The notes: generated by a model not told the origin, from the letters alone. DNA of 64,000 nt from Streptomyces sp. NBC_00568 (GCF_026341855.1 NZ_JAPENW010000001.1:4145001-4209000); one strand, 5' to 3'. Counted from the stretch's first letter, positions 40,831-49,726 are shown. A program made the numbers and translations.

Positions 40831-42132
40831 ATGTCCCCCACGCATGACACGCTCGACCGCGGACACAACGACGATCTGCTCACCTTCGTCAGAGCCAGCC
40901 CCTCGCCCTATCACGTGGTCGCGAGCGCGGCGCAGCGCCTGGAGAAGGCGGGCTTCGCGGAGTTGCGTGAGCGGGACGACTGGACGGCCGGAGCGGAGGG
41001 AGGCCGGTACGTCGTCCGCGGGGGAGCGCTGCTCGCCTGGTACGTCCCGCCGGGTGCTCCCGCCCGCACCCCGTTCCGGATCGTCGGCACGCACACCGAC
41101 TCACCGAACCTGCGGGTCAAGCCCACGCCGGACACCGGCTCGGCCGGGTGGCGGCAGATCGCCGTGGAGGTCTACGGCGGCGTGCCGCTCAACACCTGGC
41201 TCGACCGCGATCTGGGCGTCTCGGGGCGGCTGGCCCTGCGCGACGGTTCGACCCGGCTGGTCTGCGTCGACAAGCCGCTGCTGCGGGTGCCGCAGCTCGC
41301 CATCCACCTCGACCGGACCGTCAACGAGGGACTCGCCCTGGACCGGCAGCGGCACATGGCCCCGCTGTGGGGGCTCGGCGACCCGCGGCCCGGCGCCCTT
41401 CTCGGCCGGATCGCCGACGAGGCCGGCGCCGACGCCGCCGAGGTCCTCGGCTGGGACCTGATGCTGCACGACATCCAGCCGCCCGGGTACCTGGGCGCGG
41501 ACGACGAGTTCATCGTCGCTCCGCGCCTCGACAACCAGATCTCGGTGCACGCGGGCGTCACCGCACTGGTCGCCGCCGCGGGCGCCGAGATGCCGCCCGC
41601 GCACATCCCGGTGCTCGCCGCCTTCGACCACGAGGAGGTCGGCAGCGGATCGGAGTCCGGCGCCCAGGGACCGTTCCTGGAACGGGTGCTGGGCCGCGCC
41701 GTGACCGCCCGGGGCGGCGGGGCGGAAGACTTCCACCGTGCCCTCGCCGGCGCGCTGTGCGTCTCCTCCGACATGTCCCACGCCGTCCACCCCAACTACG
41801 CCGAGCGCCACGACCCGGATCACCGCCCGCTGCCCAACGGCGGTCCCGTGATCAAGGTCAACGTCAATCAGCGGTACGCCACCGACGGCACCGGTGCCGC
41901 GGCCTTCGCCGCGGCGTGCGAACGGGCCGATGTGCCGTGGCAGCCGTTCGTCTCCCACAACGCGATGCCGTGCGGGACGTCGATCGGCCCGATCACCGCG
42001 GCCCGGCTCGGCGTGCCGACGGTCGACGTGGGGGTGGCCGGACTGTCGATGCACTCGGCGCGGGAGCTGTGCGGGGCGCGTGATCCGGGGCTGCTGGCGC
42101 GGGTGCTGACCGAGTTCGTCACGTCGGAGTAG
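40831..42132 (+). CDS. M18-family aminopeptidase
   Basis: The product is 433 residues with ATG 40831 after GAAAGG. M18 metal and catalytic residues appear in order: His in VGTHTDSPNLRVKP, Asp in VAPRLDNQIS, the Glu pair in AAFDHEEVGSGSESGAQG, Asp in SSDMSHAVHPNY and His in SMHSARELCG. The enzyme is a cytoplasmic, zinc- or cobalt-dependent, dodecameric aminopeptidase acting on acidic or neutral N-termini (ApeB/aspartyl aminopeptidase type). A terminator-like hairpin lies just downstream, before the second tRNA-Lys. Confidence 0.93.
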   Translation: MSPTHDTLDRGHNDDLLTFVRASPSPYHVVASAAQRLEKAGFAELRERDDWTAGAEGGRYVVRGGALLAWYVPPGAPARTPFRIVGTHTDSPNLRVKPTPDTGSAGWRQIAVEVYGGVPLNTWLDRDLGVSGRLALRDGSTRLVCVDKPLLRVPQLAIHLDRTVNEGLALDRQRHMAPLWGLGDPRPGALLGRIADEAGADAAEVLGWDLMLHDIQPPGYLGADDEFIVAPRLDNQISVHAGVTALVAAAGAEMPPAHIPVLAAFDHEEVGSGSESGAQGPFLERVLGRAVTARGGGAEDFHRALAGALCVSSDMSHAVHPNYAERHDPDHRPLPNGGPVIKVNVNQRYATDGTGAAAFAAACERADVPWQPFVSHNAMPCGTSIGPITAARLGVPTVDVGVAGLSMHSARELCGARDPGLLARVLTEFVTSE

Positions 42133-42172
42133 GCCGGGCGTTCCGGGGATCGTGCGAGATTCCCGGGAATGC

Positions 42173-42206
42173 GTGAAGGCCCCCCACATGCGTGGAGGGC
42201 CTTCAC
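42173..42206. terminator. hairpin between aminopeptidase and tRNA-Lys copy 2
   Basis: Arms GTGAAGGCCC (42173-42182) and GGGCCTTCAC (42197-42206) with further CAC/GTG pairing inside. It serves the minus-strand tRNA and probably the convergent aminopeptidase gene. Confidence 0.75.
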
Positions 42207-42211
42207 CAAGG

Positions 42212-42285
42212 TGCGCCGCCAGGGACTCGAACCCCGGACCCGCTGATTAAGAGTCAGCTGCTCTAACCAACTGAGCTAGCGGCGC
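42212..42285 (-). tRNA. tRNA-Lys (anticodon CTT), copy 2
   Basis: Identical over all 74 nt to the tRNA-Lys at 32258-32331, with anticodon loop CTCTTAA and no encoded CCA. A terminator hairpin lies 5 bp downstream. The 5' flank differs from copies 1 and 3. Confidence 0.97.
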
Positions 42286-42465
42286 ATGACTCTCGCCTCC
42301 CGCTTCCGCGGGCGGCGACAAAAGAAATACTACCTGGTCCGTGGCGGTGCTTCCGACCACCGCGCGGCCACCGGTCCGACCGCGTGGCCGACCCCGGACC
42401 GGCCACTGGGCGGGATCGGGCCGCCGGCCCGGTGCGGGCCCGGGATGCGCCCGGTGCGGCCGCTG

Positions 42466-43224
42466 TCAGATCGCGAGGGAGAGCAGTACCGGAGTCGCGC
42501 CGCGGTTCAGCGTGTCCGCGGCGCGGCGCAGCCGGTGGGCGTGCTCGACCGGGAGGGAGAGGGCGAGGCAGCCGACGGAGGAGCCCGCGGTGATCGGGAC
42601 GGCCGCGCAGACCGTGCCGATCGCGTACTCCTGGAGGTCGAGCACCGGCACGGTGGCCGGCTGGGAGTCGAGGCGGGACAGCAGGAGCCGTTCGCTGGTG
42701 ATGGTCCGCGAGGTGAGGCGGGCCATCTTGTGGCGGGCGAGGTGGTCACGGCGGCCGTTGTGGTCGAGCTGGCCGAGCAGGCTCTTGCCGACCGCGCTGG
42801 CGTGCGCGGAGGAACGGAAGTCCACCCATTCGTTGACCGCGGGGGCCGCCGGGCTCTCCGCGCACTGGGTGACGTGCACCTCGCCGTCGATGTAGCGGCT
42901 GAGGTAGATCGCGGCGCCGACCGAGTCGCGGAGCCGGTCGATCGTCTGCTGGAGCTTCTCGCGCAGGGCCTGCTCGCGGCCCTCGGCGGAACCGAGGCGG
43001 CTGAGGGCGGCGCCGGTGACGTACGCGCCGTCCGCGACCTGCTCGACGTAACCCTCCCTGCGCAGCATGCGCAGCAGTGCGGTCAGCCGGTCGGCGCCGA
43101 AGCCGGCCTGGCGGGCGAGTTCGGCCTCGGTGACGCCGGTGGTGTGCCGCGCCACCGTCTCCAGGACGCGGAGGGCGTCCTGGGCCGAGTGGTACGGCGC
43201 GGTCGGCTCGTTCATCAGCGCCAC
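42466..43224 (-). CDS. IclR-family transcriptional regulator
   Basis: The product is 252 residues. GTG 43224 is preferred over ATG 43215 because GGGGGAA lies six bases before it. The N-terminal winged HTH covers SAQDALRVLETVARHTTGVTEAELARQAGFGADRLTALLRML, and the C-terminal IclR effector domain contains SSAHASAVGKSLLGQL and VCAAVPITAGSSVGCLALSLP. It lies downstream of the ehu-like operon on the same strand but beyond a strong terminator, so it is probably transcribed separately. Its likely targets are the ehu and amidase genes. Confidence 0.9.
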   Translation of the reverse strand: MALMNEPTAPYHSAQDALRVLETVARHTTGVTEAELARQAGFGADRLTALLRMLRREGYVEQVADGAYVTGAALSRLGSAEGREQALREKLQQTIDRLRDSVGAAIYLSRYIDGEVHVTQCAESPAAPAVNEWVDFRSSAHASAVGKSLLGQLDHNGRRDHLARHKMARLTSRTITSERLLLSRLDSQPATVPVLDLQEYAIGTVCAAVPITAGSSVGCLALSLPVEHAHRLRRAADTLNRGATPVLLSLAI

Positions 43225-43336
43225 GGTTTCCCCCTGCGCTTCATGGCCCGGCTCAAAAAAGACGTCGGCCCGGACAGCTGGCCTCACTCCACGATAGCCG
43301 TCAAGAAGCCTTCTGTGAGCGTCTGTTGACGAGATT

Positions 43337-43375
43337 GGTGGTGCGCTCCATGCCTCTCAGCAGGAGCGCACCACC
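43337..43375 (-). terminator. terminator of the ehu-like operon
   Basis: A perfect 13 bp stem GGTGGTGCGCTCC (43337-43349) / GGAGCGCACCACC (43363-43375) with a 13-base loop lies between ehuA (ends 43478) and the IclR gene (starts 43224). Confidence 0.8.
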
Positions 43376-43389
43376 CTGGCATATGCCAG
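43376..43389. promoter_or_regulatory. perfect palindrome upstream of IclR gene
   Basis: CTGGCATATGCCAG is a 14 bp perfect palindrome directly next to the terminator and 152 bp upstream of the IclR start. The same 12 bp core, TGGCATATGCCA, recurs at 57811-57822. It is a candidate operator. Confidence 0.45.
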
Positions 43390-43477
43390 AGGAATGGCGC
43401 GTCGGGCATGTCCCAGGGGTCGGACCTCGCGCCTTCCCGTACGTGCTCCCCCTCCGCCCCTCGTTCACTCCCGGACG

Positions 43478-44278
43478 TCAGAGGACCGCGCTGAGGAATT
43501 CCCTGGTCCGCTCGTGCTCCGGGTCGCCGAAGATCCTCTCCGGCGGGCCGGACTCGATGACATGGCCAGAATCGAACATCAGAACCTGGTCCGAGATGTC
43601 CCGGGCGAAATTCATCTCGTGGGTCACGCAGAGCATCGTGATGTCCGTGGTGTGAGCGATGTCTCGCAGGACATCGAGGACCCCCGCGACCAGTTCGGGG
43701 TCGAGCGCCGACGTCACCTCGTCCAGCAGCAGCACCTGCGGCCGCATCGCCAGCGCGCGGGCGATCGCCACGCGCTGCTGCTGGCCGCCGGACAGCCGGC
43801 CCGGCCGCTCGTCGCATTTGTCCGCGAGGCCGACCAGGTCGAGCAGTTCACGGGCCCGCTCCTCGGCCTCGTCCTTGGACAGGCCGAGGACGGTGACGGG
43901 CGCCTCGGTGACGTTCCTCAGCACGCTCATGTTCGGGAACAGGTTGAACTGCTGGAAGACCATCCCGATCTTCTTGCGGACCTCGCGGACCCGCTTCTCG
44001 TCCGCGGGGAAGAGCGGGTCCCCGGCGACCGTGATCGTGCCCTCGTCCGGCTGGGTCAGGGTCATCAGCAGCCGCAGGATCGTCGTCTTGCCGGAACCGG
44101 ACGGGCCGATCAGCGTGACGTGCTTCCCGGAGTCGACGCGGAAGTCGAGCCCGTCGAGGACGGTGTTGTCGCCGAAGCGCTTGGTGACCTTGTCGAACCG
44201 GATCAGCTCGCTGCCGTCCACGGGGGGATTGGCGAGGTCCTTCAGGGGGCCGGTGTCGGTGTTCGTGTCAGCGGACAA
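43478..44278 (-). CDS. ehuA: EhuA-like polar amino-acid/compatible-solute ABC ATPase
   Basis: The product is 266 residues. TTG 44278 is chosen for its GGAG RBS, and it overlaps the ehuD stop by 11 bases. ABC motifs: Walker A LIGPSGSGKTTILR, Q-loop VFQQFNLFPNMSVL, signature RLSGGQQQRVAIARAL, Walker B VLLLDEVTSALDPE and H-loop VTHEMNFA. It energises import with EhuC/EhuD. Assignment to the ectoine-type family rests mainly on EhuB. Confidence 0.88.
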   Translation of the reverse strand: MSADTNTDTGPLKDLANPPVDGSELIRFDKVTKRFGDNTVLDGLDFRVDSGKHVTLIGPSGSGKTTILRLLMTLTQPDEGTITVAGDPLFPADEKRVREVRKKIGMVFQQFNLFPNMSVLRNVTEAPVTVLGLSKDEAEERARELLDLVGLADKCDERPGRLSGGQQQRVAIARALAMRPQVLLLDEVTSALDPELVAGVLDVLRDIAHTTDITMLCVTHEMNFARDISDQVLMFDSGHVIESGPPERIFGDPEHERTREFLSAVL

Positions 44279-44918
44279 GGCGTCGCTCCAGGGCTCGCAG
44301 CAGCAGGGAAGCCGGGTAGGAAATGAGGATGAAGGCCACACCGATGACCGTGAGCGGCTCCGTGAACTGGAAGTGCTGCTGCGAGTACAGCCGCGCCTCG
44401 CCGAGCATCTCCAGCACGGTGATCGTCATCAGCATCGGGGTGTCCTTGAGCATCGCGATGACGTAGTTGCCGAGCGCCGGCACCACACGGCGGAACGCCT
44501 GCGGCAGGATCACCGCCGTCCAGGTGCGCCGCACGGGCAGGCTGAGCGCCGTGGCCGCTTCCCACTGGCCGGCGGGCACGCCCTCGATGCCGGCCCGGTA
44601 GACCTGCATCGTGTACGTCGAGTAGTGCAGCCCGATCGCGACGACACCGGTGGTCAGCGCGGAGAACGTGATGTTCCACTCGGGCAGCACGTAGAAGAGG
44701 AAGAACAGCTGCACCAGCAGCGGGGTGTTGCGCACGAACTCGGTGACCACCCCGACCGGCCAGCGCACCCAGCGCGTCGGTGTCCGCATCAGCAGGGCCC
44801 ACACCAGACCGAGAACGAACGAGATCACCGAACCGAGGGCGAGTGCCTGAAGGGTGATCAGCAGGCCGTCCCAGAAATACGGCATGAAGTCGCCGACCGC
44901 GTTCCAGTCCCACGTCAC
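44268..44918 (-). CDS. ehuD: EhuD-like ABC permease
   Basis: The product is 216 residues from GTG 44918 behind GGAGGTG. HisM-type permease: five hydrophobic segments starting LLITLQALALGSVISFVLGL, and the EAA loop EGVPAGQWEAATALSL with ILPQAFRRVVPALGN. The GTG overlaps the stop of the preceding mini-ORF (44915-45034) by four bases. Confidence 0.88.
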   Translation of the reverse strand: MTWDWNAVGDFMPYFWDGLLITLQALALGSVISFVLGLVWALLMRTPTRWVRWPVGVVTEFVRNTPLLVQLFFLFYVLPEWNITFSALTTGVVAIGLHYSTYTMQVYRAGIEGVPAGQWEAATALSLPVRRTWTAVILPQAFRRVVPALGNYVIAMLKDTPMLMTITVLEMLGEARLYSQQHFQFTEPLTVIGVAFILISYPASLLLRALERRLVR

Positions 44919-45034
44919 GAGGCACCTCCGGTCGTCGTCTCCATGAGGTCCATCAGGTCTATGGGGTCTATGGGGTCTATGGGGTCTATGGGGTTCATCG
45001 GGTTCATCGGGTTCATCGGGGCCATGACGCTCAT
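44915..45034 (-). CDS. 39-residue repeat-built mini-ORF coupling ehuC and ehuD
   Basis: ATG 45034 overlaps the ehuC stop (ATGA), has its own GGAGG RBS six bases upstream, and its TGA (44917-44915) overlaps the GTG of ehuD (GTGA). The peptide is MSVMAP, (MNP)x3, (IDP)x4, then LMDLMETTTGGAS. It is encoded by three ATGAACCC[GC] and four ATAGACC[CT]-type 9 bp repeats. The four ATA codons are rare in Streptomyces. No relative is recognised. It is either a real leader/coupling peptide or a repeat expansion kept in frame so that ribosomes can travel from ehuC to ehuD. Confidence 0.55.
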   Translation of the reverse strand: MSVMAPMNPMNPMNPIDPIDPIDPIDLMDLMETTTGGAS

Positions 45035-45774
45035 GAGTCGCCTCCGCCCGCGGCGGCACCGGCACCGGCGCCCACGCCCGTCGTCAGGGCCCGCTTCTGC
45101 GCTCGCGCCACCTTGTAGCTCTGCGGCTCCTTGCCGATCCCGGCCTTGAGCCGCTTCTCCAGCCCGCGCATCAGCCGGGTGAGCAGGAAGGCGCTGGCGA
45201 AGTAGATGAGCAGGACGTACGTGTAGACCTCCGCGCTCTGCTGGAGCGCGAGCCGCACCAGGTTGGCGCTGAACGTCAGATCGCCCATGCCCATCACGGA
45301 GACCAGCGCTGTGCCCTTGAGCAGCTCGATCAGCAGGTTGCAGAACGACGGGATCATCTCCGGCACCGCCTGCGGCAGCAGGATCAGCCGCATCCGCTGC
45401 CAGGGCGTGAAGCTCAGCGCGATACCGCCCTCGCGCTGCGCCGGATCGACCGCGTTCAGCGCGCCGCGCACGATCTCGGAGCCGTACGCCCCGTACGTCA
45501 GCCCCAGCGCCAGCGTGCCCGCCCACAACGGGACGAGCTGCCAGCCGAAGGCGAGCGGCAGCACGAAGTACACCCAGAAGATCATGATCAGTGCGGAGGT
45601 CCCGCGGAACACCTCGGTGTAGAAGCCCGCGAGGAAGCGGACGATCCACCGTCGCGAGGTGCGCGCGATACCGACCAGGAAGGACATGGCACCGGCCAAC
45701 AGAGCGCTGAAGAACAGCAGTTGGACGGTGACCCAGATCCCTTCGAGTACGAGTTCCCAGAGTCCCGATGTCAT
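45031..45774 (-). CDS. ehuC: EhuC-like ABC permease
   Basis: The product is 247 residues from ATG 45774, which overlaps the ehuB stop by four bases (ATGA). HisM/GlnP-type permease with an opening amphipathic segment, LWELVLEGIWVTVQLLFFSA, further TM segments, and the EAA-type loop ALNAVDPAQREGGIALSFTP with ILLPQAVPEMIPSF. The C-terminal 35 residues are basic then Gly/Ala-rich. Confidence 0.88.
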   Translation of the reverse strand: MTSGLWELVLEGIWVTVQLLFFSALLAGAMSFLVGIARTSRRWIVRFLAGFYTEVFRGTSALIMIFWVYFVLPLAFGWQLVPLWAGTLALGLTYGAYGSEIVRGALNAVDPAQREGGIALSFTPWQRMRLILLPQAVPEMIPSFCNLLIELLKGTALVSVMGMGDLTFSANLVRLALQQSAEVYTYVLLIYFASAFLLTRLMRGLEKRLKAGIGKEPQSYKVARAQKRALTTGVGAGAGAAAGGGDS

Positions 45775-46700
45775 CCGCGGCACAGCTCCTTCGCGGTCAT
45801 GTCGGTCATCTCGGCCTGGGTGAAGCCGAACGGCCGCAGGATGCGGAAGAGTTCACCGCTCTCCTTCATCTTCCGCAGCTCGACGTTGAAGGCGTCCCGC
45901 AGCCTCGTCTCCGGCGTACGGAACGCGAAACCGCCGCCGTCGACGTGCGGCTTGCCCTTGACCAGCGGCGCGAAGGGCTTCGTGCTCTCGGCTTTGCCGG
46001 ACTTCTTCACCACCTCGCGGACGGTCAGTGCCGTCCCCGCGAAGACGTCGGCCCGCCCCGCCTCGACCGCGTTCAGCCCGGCGACCTGGTCGGGCACGAT
46101 CAGGATGTCGCTCTCCTCGTACCCGGCCTCGACCGCGTACTGGATCTCCGCGTAGCCGGTCCCCGTCGCGAACTTGGCCTTCTTCGCCACGACGTCCTTG
46201 TAGTCGTGCAGCCCCTTCGGATTGCCCTTGCGCACGATGAACGCGTCGAGCATCCGGTAGTCGGGGTCGGCGAAGATGACCTGCTCGCAGCGCTCGGGGT
46301 TGATGTACATCCCGGCCGACACGACGTCGAACTGCTGCGAGTTGAGCCCGGGTATCAGCGAGCCGAACTCGGTCGGCACCGGCTGCACACGGGCGACGCC
46401 CAGACGCTTGAAGACGGCCTTCGCGAGCTCCGGTGCCTCGCCGGTCAGTTCACCGTCCCGGTCGATGTAGCCGAAGGGGATCTCGCCCGCGATACCGAGG
46501 CGGACGACGCCCTGCGCCTTCAGCCGGTCGAGGAGATCACCGCCGTCCGTCGCGGACGCCGTGGCCACGCGACTGCAGCCGGCCGCGCCGAGCGCGCCGA
46601 GCGCCGCGGCCCCCGCGAGCAGCGACCGGCGGGTCGTCCCGGACGGGTGTCTGTCATTTCCACGTGCGTTTCCACGTGCTTTCCCAAGTGGTGGAGCCAT
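45771..46700 (-). CDS. ehuB: EhuB-like substrate-binding lipoprotein
   Basis: The product is 309 residues from ATG 46700. A Tat-type twin arginine (TTRRSLLAG) leads to a lipobox with Cys42 (LGAAGC). The mature SBP_bac_3 domain carries hallmarks of ectoine-binding EhuB: VRLGIAGEIPFGYIDRDGE, GEAPELAKAVFKRLG, SAGMYINPERCEQVIFADPD and FIVRKGNPKGLHDYKD. It is the first gene of the operon. The substrate is predicted as ectoine/hydroxyectoine from family resemblance, but ectoine-degradation genes (doeA/eutD, doeB/eutE) are not present nearby. Confidence 0.87.
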   Translation of the reverse strand: MAPPLGKARGNARGNDRHPSGTTRRSLLAGAAALGALGAAGCSRVATASATDGGDLLDRLKAQGVVRLGIAGEIPFGYIDRDGELTGEAPELAKAVFKRLGVARVQPVPTEFGSLIPGLNSQQFDVVSAGMYINPERCEQVIFADPDYRMLDAFIVRKGNPKGLHDYKDVVAKKAKFATGTGYAEIQYAVEAGYEESDILIVPDQVAGLNAVEAGRADVFAGTALTVREVVKKSGKAESTKPFAPLVKGKPHVDGGGFAFRTPETRLRDAFNVELRKMKESGELFRILRPFGFTQAEMTDMTAKELCRG

Positions 46701-46797
46701 GGCCGCGCGGCTACCCGGGACCATGCGATGTATTCGGACCGATTCCGGCCCCGTACGCGCCCGGTGCGCTCTTGACCGCCGGGGGACCATGGAGTGC

Positions 46798-47292
46798 ATG
46801 GCTGATCGATTCATCGAAGTCTCGCTGGTCAAGCGCGATGTGCACTGCACCGCGAAACTCCTCGACGACCGCGCGCCGATCACCTGCGCGGCGGTCTGGG
46901 ACGCGCTCCCGCTGAGCGGCGACGTGTACCACGCGAAATACGCGCGCAATGAGATCTACGCACTCTTCCCCCCTTTCGCGACATCGGAGCCACCGCTGGA
47001 GAATCCGACAGTCACCCCCATTCCCGGAGACCTCTGCTATTTCGCCTTCGCGGGAACGGAACTGGGCACGCGGGCCTACGGCTACGACACCGACGTCCGC
47101 CCCGGCACCACCGTCGTCGACCTCGCCCTGTTCTACGAGCGCAACAACCTGCTCCTCAACGGAGACGTGGGCTGGGTCCCGGGCATCGTCTGGGGGCAGG
47201 TGGCCGACGGCCTCGACGCGATGGCCGAGGCCTGCAACGACCTGTGGCGCTCGGGCGCCGCGGGGGAGACGCTCAGCTTCCGGCGGCTCTGA
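46798..47292 (+). CDS. DUF3830-family protein
   Basis: The product is 164 residues from ATG 46798; an in-frame ATG at 46789 is an alternative. The sequence MADRFIEVSLVKRDVHCTAKLLDDRAPITCAAVWDALP and the later SGDVYHAKYARNEIYALFPP show the cyclophilin-like beta-barrel pattern of DUF3830. These proteins often accompany amidases, Asp/Glu racemases and polar-amino-acid importers. The gene is divergent from ehuB with 97 bp between, and convergent with the amidase. Its activity is not known; a dicarboxylate- or amide-handling role is inferred from context. Confidence 0.82.
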   Translation: MADRFIEVSLVKRDVHCTAKLLDDRAPITCAAVWDALPLSGDVYHAKYARNEIYALFPPFATSEPPLENPTVTPIPGDLCYFAFAGTELGTRAYGYDTDVRPGTTVVDLALFYERNNLLLNGDVGWVPGIVWGQVADGLDAMAEACNDLWRSGAAGETLSFRRL

Positions 47293-47316
47293 CCCGGACG
47301 CGGTCGCGGAGCGCGA

Positions 47317-48723
47317 CTAGGGCAGCGGCGACGGGGGTGCCACCCCGGCGGCTCCCGCCTCGTACAGCGCGTGCGCCGTCCGCAGGACGAGGTCGTCCCG
47401 GTGCCGGGCGGCGACGATCTGCAGGCCGACCGGCAGACCGTCGCCGTCCATCCCGACCGGGACCGTCGCCGCGGGCTGCTGCGTCAGGTTGAAGGGGTAC
47501 GTGAACGGGGTCCAGCCCGTCCAGCGGCGCAGGCCCGACCGGGCCGGGACCTCGGTACCCGCCCCGAAGGCCGTCAGCGGCAGGGTGGGCGTCACCAGCA
47601 CGTCGTACGAGGTGTGGAACAGACCCATCCGGCGGCCGAGCGCCATCCGGACATCCGTCGCGGCGAGATAGTCCAGCGCGCTGAAGCGGGCGCCCCGGCC
47701 GCAGATCTCGAGCAGTCCCGGATCGAGCAGGGCGCGCTGCTCGGGGCCCAGCCGCTGGGTCACCCGGGCCGCCCCGCTGAACCACAGGGTGTGGAAGGCG
47801 TCCACCGGATCGGCGAAGTCGGGGTCGGCCTCGCTGACATGCGCGCCCAGGCCCGCGAGCCGCTCCACCGCCCGCCGCACCGCCGCCGCGACGGCCGGGG
47901 AGACCGCGACCTGCCCGCCGAGCGAGGGCGAATAGGCGACCCGCAGACCCCGTACCCCACCGCCGAGGGCGTCCACGAAGGAGCCGCCGGCCGGCCCCAG
48001 CGCGGACCAGTCGCGGGCGTCCGGCGTGCCGATCACGTCCAGCATCAGCGCCGCGTCGGCCGCGTCCCGGGTCATCGGGCCCACGTGCGCGAGCGTCCCG
48101 AAGGCGCTGGCCGGATACAGCGGGACCCTGCCGTACGTCGGCTTCAGCCCGAAGATCCCGCAGAACGCGGCCGGGATACGGACGCTGCCGCCGCCGTCCG
48201 TGCCGAGCGACAGCGGGCCCGCGCCCAGCGCCACGGCCGCCGCGCTGCCCCCGCTGGAGCCGCCCGCGGTGCGCGTGACGTCGTACGGATTGCGCGTGAC
48301 CCCCGACAGCGGCGAGTCCGTGACGCCCTTCCAGCCGAACTCGGGCGTCGTCGTCTTGCCGAGGAACACCGCGCCGTGCTCCCGCAGCCGGGCCACGGAC
48401 GGCGCGTCCTCGTCCCAACGGCCCCGCGCACTCGTGGTCCTGGAGCCGCGCAGCGTCGGGTGCCCGCGCAGCAGCAGGATGTCCTTCACGGTGACGGGCA
48501 CGCCGTCCAGCAGGCCCACGGGCTCGCCCCGCCGCCAGCGGTCCGCCGACTCCCGTGCCCGGGCCAGGGCCTCGTCCGCGAGGAGACCGACGAAGGCGTT
48601 CACGGCCGGCTGGACGCGCTCGGCCCGCTCCAGGGCGGCGCGCGTGACCTCCTCGGGGCCGAATTCGCCCTTGCGGTACCCGTCGACGAGTTGTACCGCG
48701 GTCAGCTCGGTGAGTTCCGGCAT
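47317..48723 (-). CDS. amidase signature enzyme
   Basis: The product is 468 residues with ATG 48723 after GGGAGGGG. The Ser-Ser-Lys triad is visible: Lys in VFLGKTTTPEFGWKG, cis-Ser and nucleophile Ser in the AGGSSGGSAAAVALGAG / SLGTDGGGSVRIPA segments, then FCGIFGLKPTYGRVP. It hydrolyses carboxamides. It sits 19 bp downstream of the hydroxyacid dehydrogenase gene on the same strand, so they form an operon. Combined with the importer and racemase-superfamily genes it suggests catabolism of an imported amide. Confidence 0.92.
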   Translation of the reverse strand: MPELTELTAVQLVDGYRKGEFGPEEVTRAALERAERVQPAVNAFVGLLADEALARARESADRWRRGEPVGLLDGVPVTVKDILLLRGHPTLRGSRTTSARGRWDEDAPSVARLREHGAVFLGKTTTPEFGWKGVTDSPLSGVTRNPYDVTRTAGGSSGGSAAAVALGAGPLSLGTDGGGSVRIPAAFCGIFGLKPTYGRVPLYPASAFGTLAHVGPMTRDAADAALMLDVIGTPDARDWSALGPAGGSFVDALGGGVRGLRVAYSPSLGGQVAVSPAVAAAVRRAVERLAGLGAHVSEADPDFADPVDAFHTLWFSGAARVTQRLGPEQRALLDPGLLEICGRGARFSALDYLAATDVRMALGRRMGLFHTSYDVLVTPTLPLTAFGAGTEVPARSGLRRWTGWTPFTYPFNLTQQPAATVPVGMDGDGLPVGLQIVAARHRDDLVLRTAHALYEAGAAGVAPPSPLP

Positions 48724-48742
48724 CGGCCCCTCCCAAGGCAGT

Positions 48743-49726
48743 TCAGTGTCCGGGCACGTACCCGCGCTTCTTGTCGACCACGTTCGTCAGCGGCTTCCCC
48801 GCGGCCCAGCGCTCGTACAACTCCACGAACTGCTCGCCCAGTTCGTCCCGCCAGCCGACCGTGTCCCCGCTCATGTGCGGCGACACGATCAGACCCGGGA
48901 CCTCCCACAACGGGTTGTCGGGGCCGAGCGGTTCGTGCTGGAAGACATCGAGGGCGGCGCCCGCGATCCACCGCTTCGACAGCGCCTCGGCGAGCGCCTC
49001 CTCCACGACGAGCTGCCCGCGCCCGACGTTGATGAAGCGGGCCGAGGGCTGCATCATCCCGAAGCGCCGCGCGTCGAACATGCCGCGTGTCTCCTCGGTG
49101 AGCGGCGCCGCGGACACCACCCAGTCGGCGCGCGCCATCAGCCGGTCCAGCTCCTCCGGACCGTGGATACCGGTGCGCGGGGTACGCCCCACCAGGGCGG
49201 TGGTGACATCGAGCGCCTTGAGGGTGCGGACGATCGCCCGCCCGATCGGCCCGGACCCCACCACGCAGGCCCGGGTCCCGGCCACGCGCTGCGACTCCCG
49301 GTGCCGCCACTGGTGGCTCCGCTGCAGGTCCCAGGTCCGCGGCAGGTCCTTCGCCATGGCGAGCACCAGGGCCGCGACGTACTCCGCGATCGGCCGGTCG
49401 AAGACTCCGCGCGCGTTGGTCACCACCGTGTCGGAGGCGGCGAGCTCGGGGAACATCAGATGGTCCACGCCCGCGCTGGCGGTGTGCACCCAGCGCGGCC
49501 GCGGCCCCTCGCCCGGCCAGGCGCGGCGCACGGCGTCCGAGGTGAAGTCCCACACGAGCAGCGCGTCCGCGTGCGGCAGCCGCTCCGCGAGCGTGGACGC
49601 GTCTGCGTGCTCGATCCGTACGCGACCGGTGAGCCGGCCGAGGCGGGGGAGCGGGTCGGCGTCCAGGACGAGCAGGGTGACGGGGGCCGACGGGTGGGAC
49701 GGGCCAGGGGACATACGGGCGTTCAT
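48743..49726 (-). CDS. D-2-hydroxyacid dehydrogenase (NAD-binding)
   Basis: The product is 327 residues from ATG 49726; ATG 49714 is an alternative and neither has a strong RBS. The Rossmann loop is ACVVGSGPIGRAIVRTL. The catalytic Arg is in INVGRGQLVVEEAL, Glu in DVFQHEPLG and His in VSPHMSGDTVGWRDE. Typical members reduce 2-keto acids or oxidise D-2-hydroxyacids. It is the first gene of the operon with the amidase and is divergent from the Asp/Glu racemase-like pair. Confidence 0.9.
   Translation of the reverse strand: MNARMSPGPSHPSAPVTLLVLDADPLPRLGRLTGRVRIEHADASTLAERLPHADALLVWDFTSDAVRRAWPGEGPRPRWVHTASAGVDHLMFPELAASDTVVTNARGVFDRPIAEYVAALVLAMAKDLPRTWDLQRSHQWRHRESQRVAGTRACVVGSGPIGRAIVRTLKALDVTTALVGRTPRTGIHGPEELDRLMARADWVVSAAPLTEETRGMFDARRFGMMQPSARFINVGRGQLVVEEALAEALSKRWIAGAALDVFQHEPLGPDNPLWEVPGLIVSPHMSGDTVGWRDELGEQFVELYERWAAGKPLTNVVDKKRGYVPGH

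Noticed and set aside
40512..40847. 111-codon plus-strand frame in the gap before the aminopeptidase
   Set aside because: No RBS, Arg/Pro/Thr-rich shadow-like composition, and it runs into the aminopeptidase start in another frame.
42466..46700. Complete ectoine uptake and degradation cluster
   Set aside because: Only the transporter matches; ectoine hydrolase, deacetylase and aminotransferase genes are not present.
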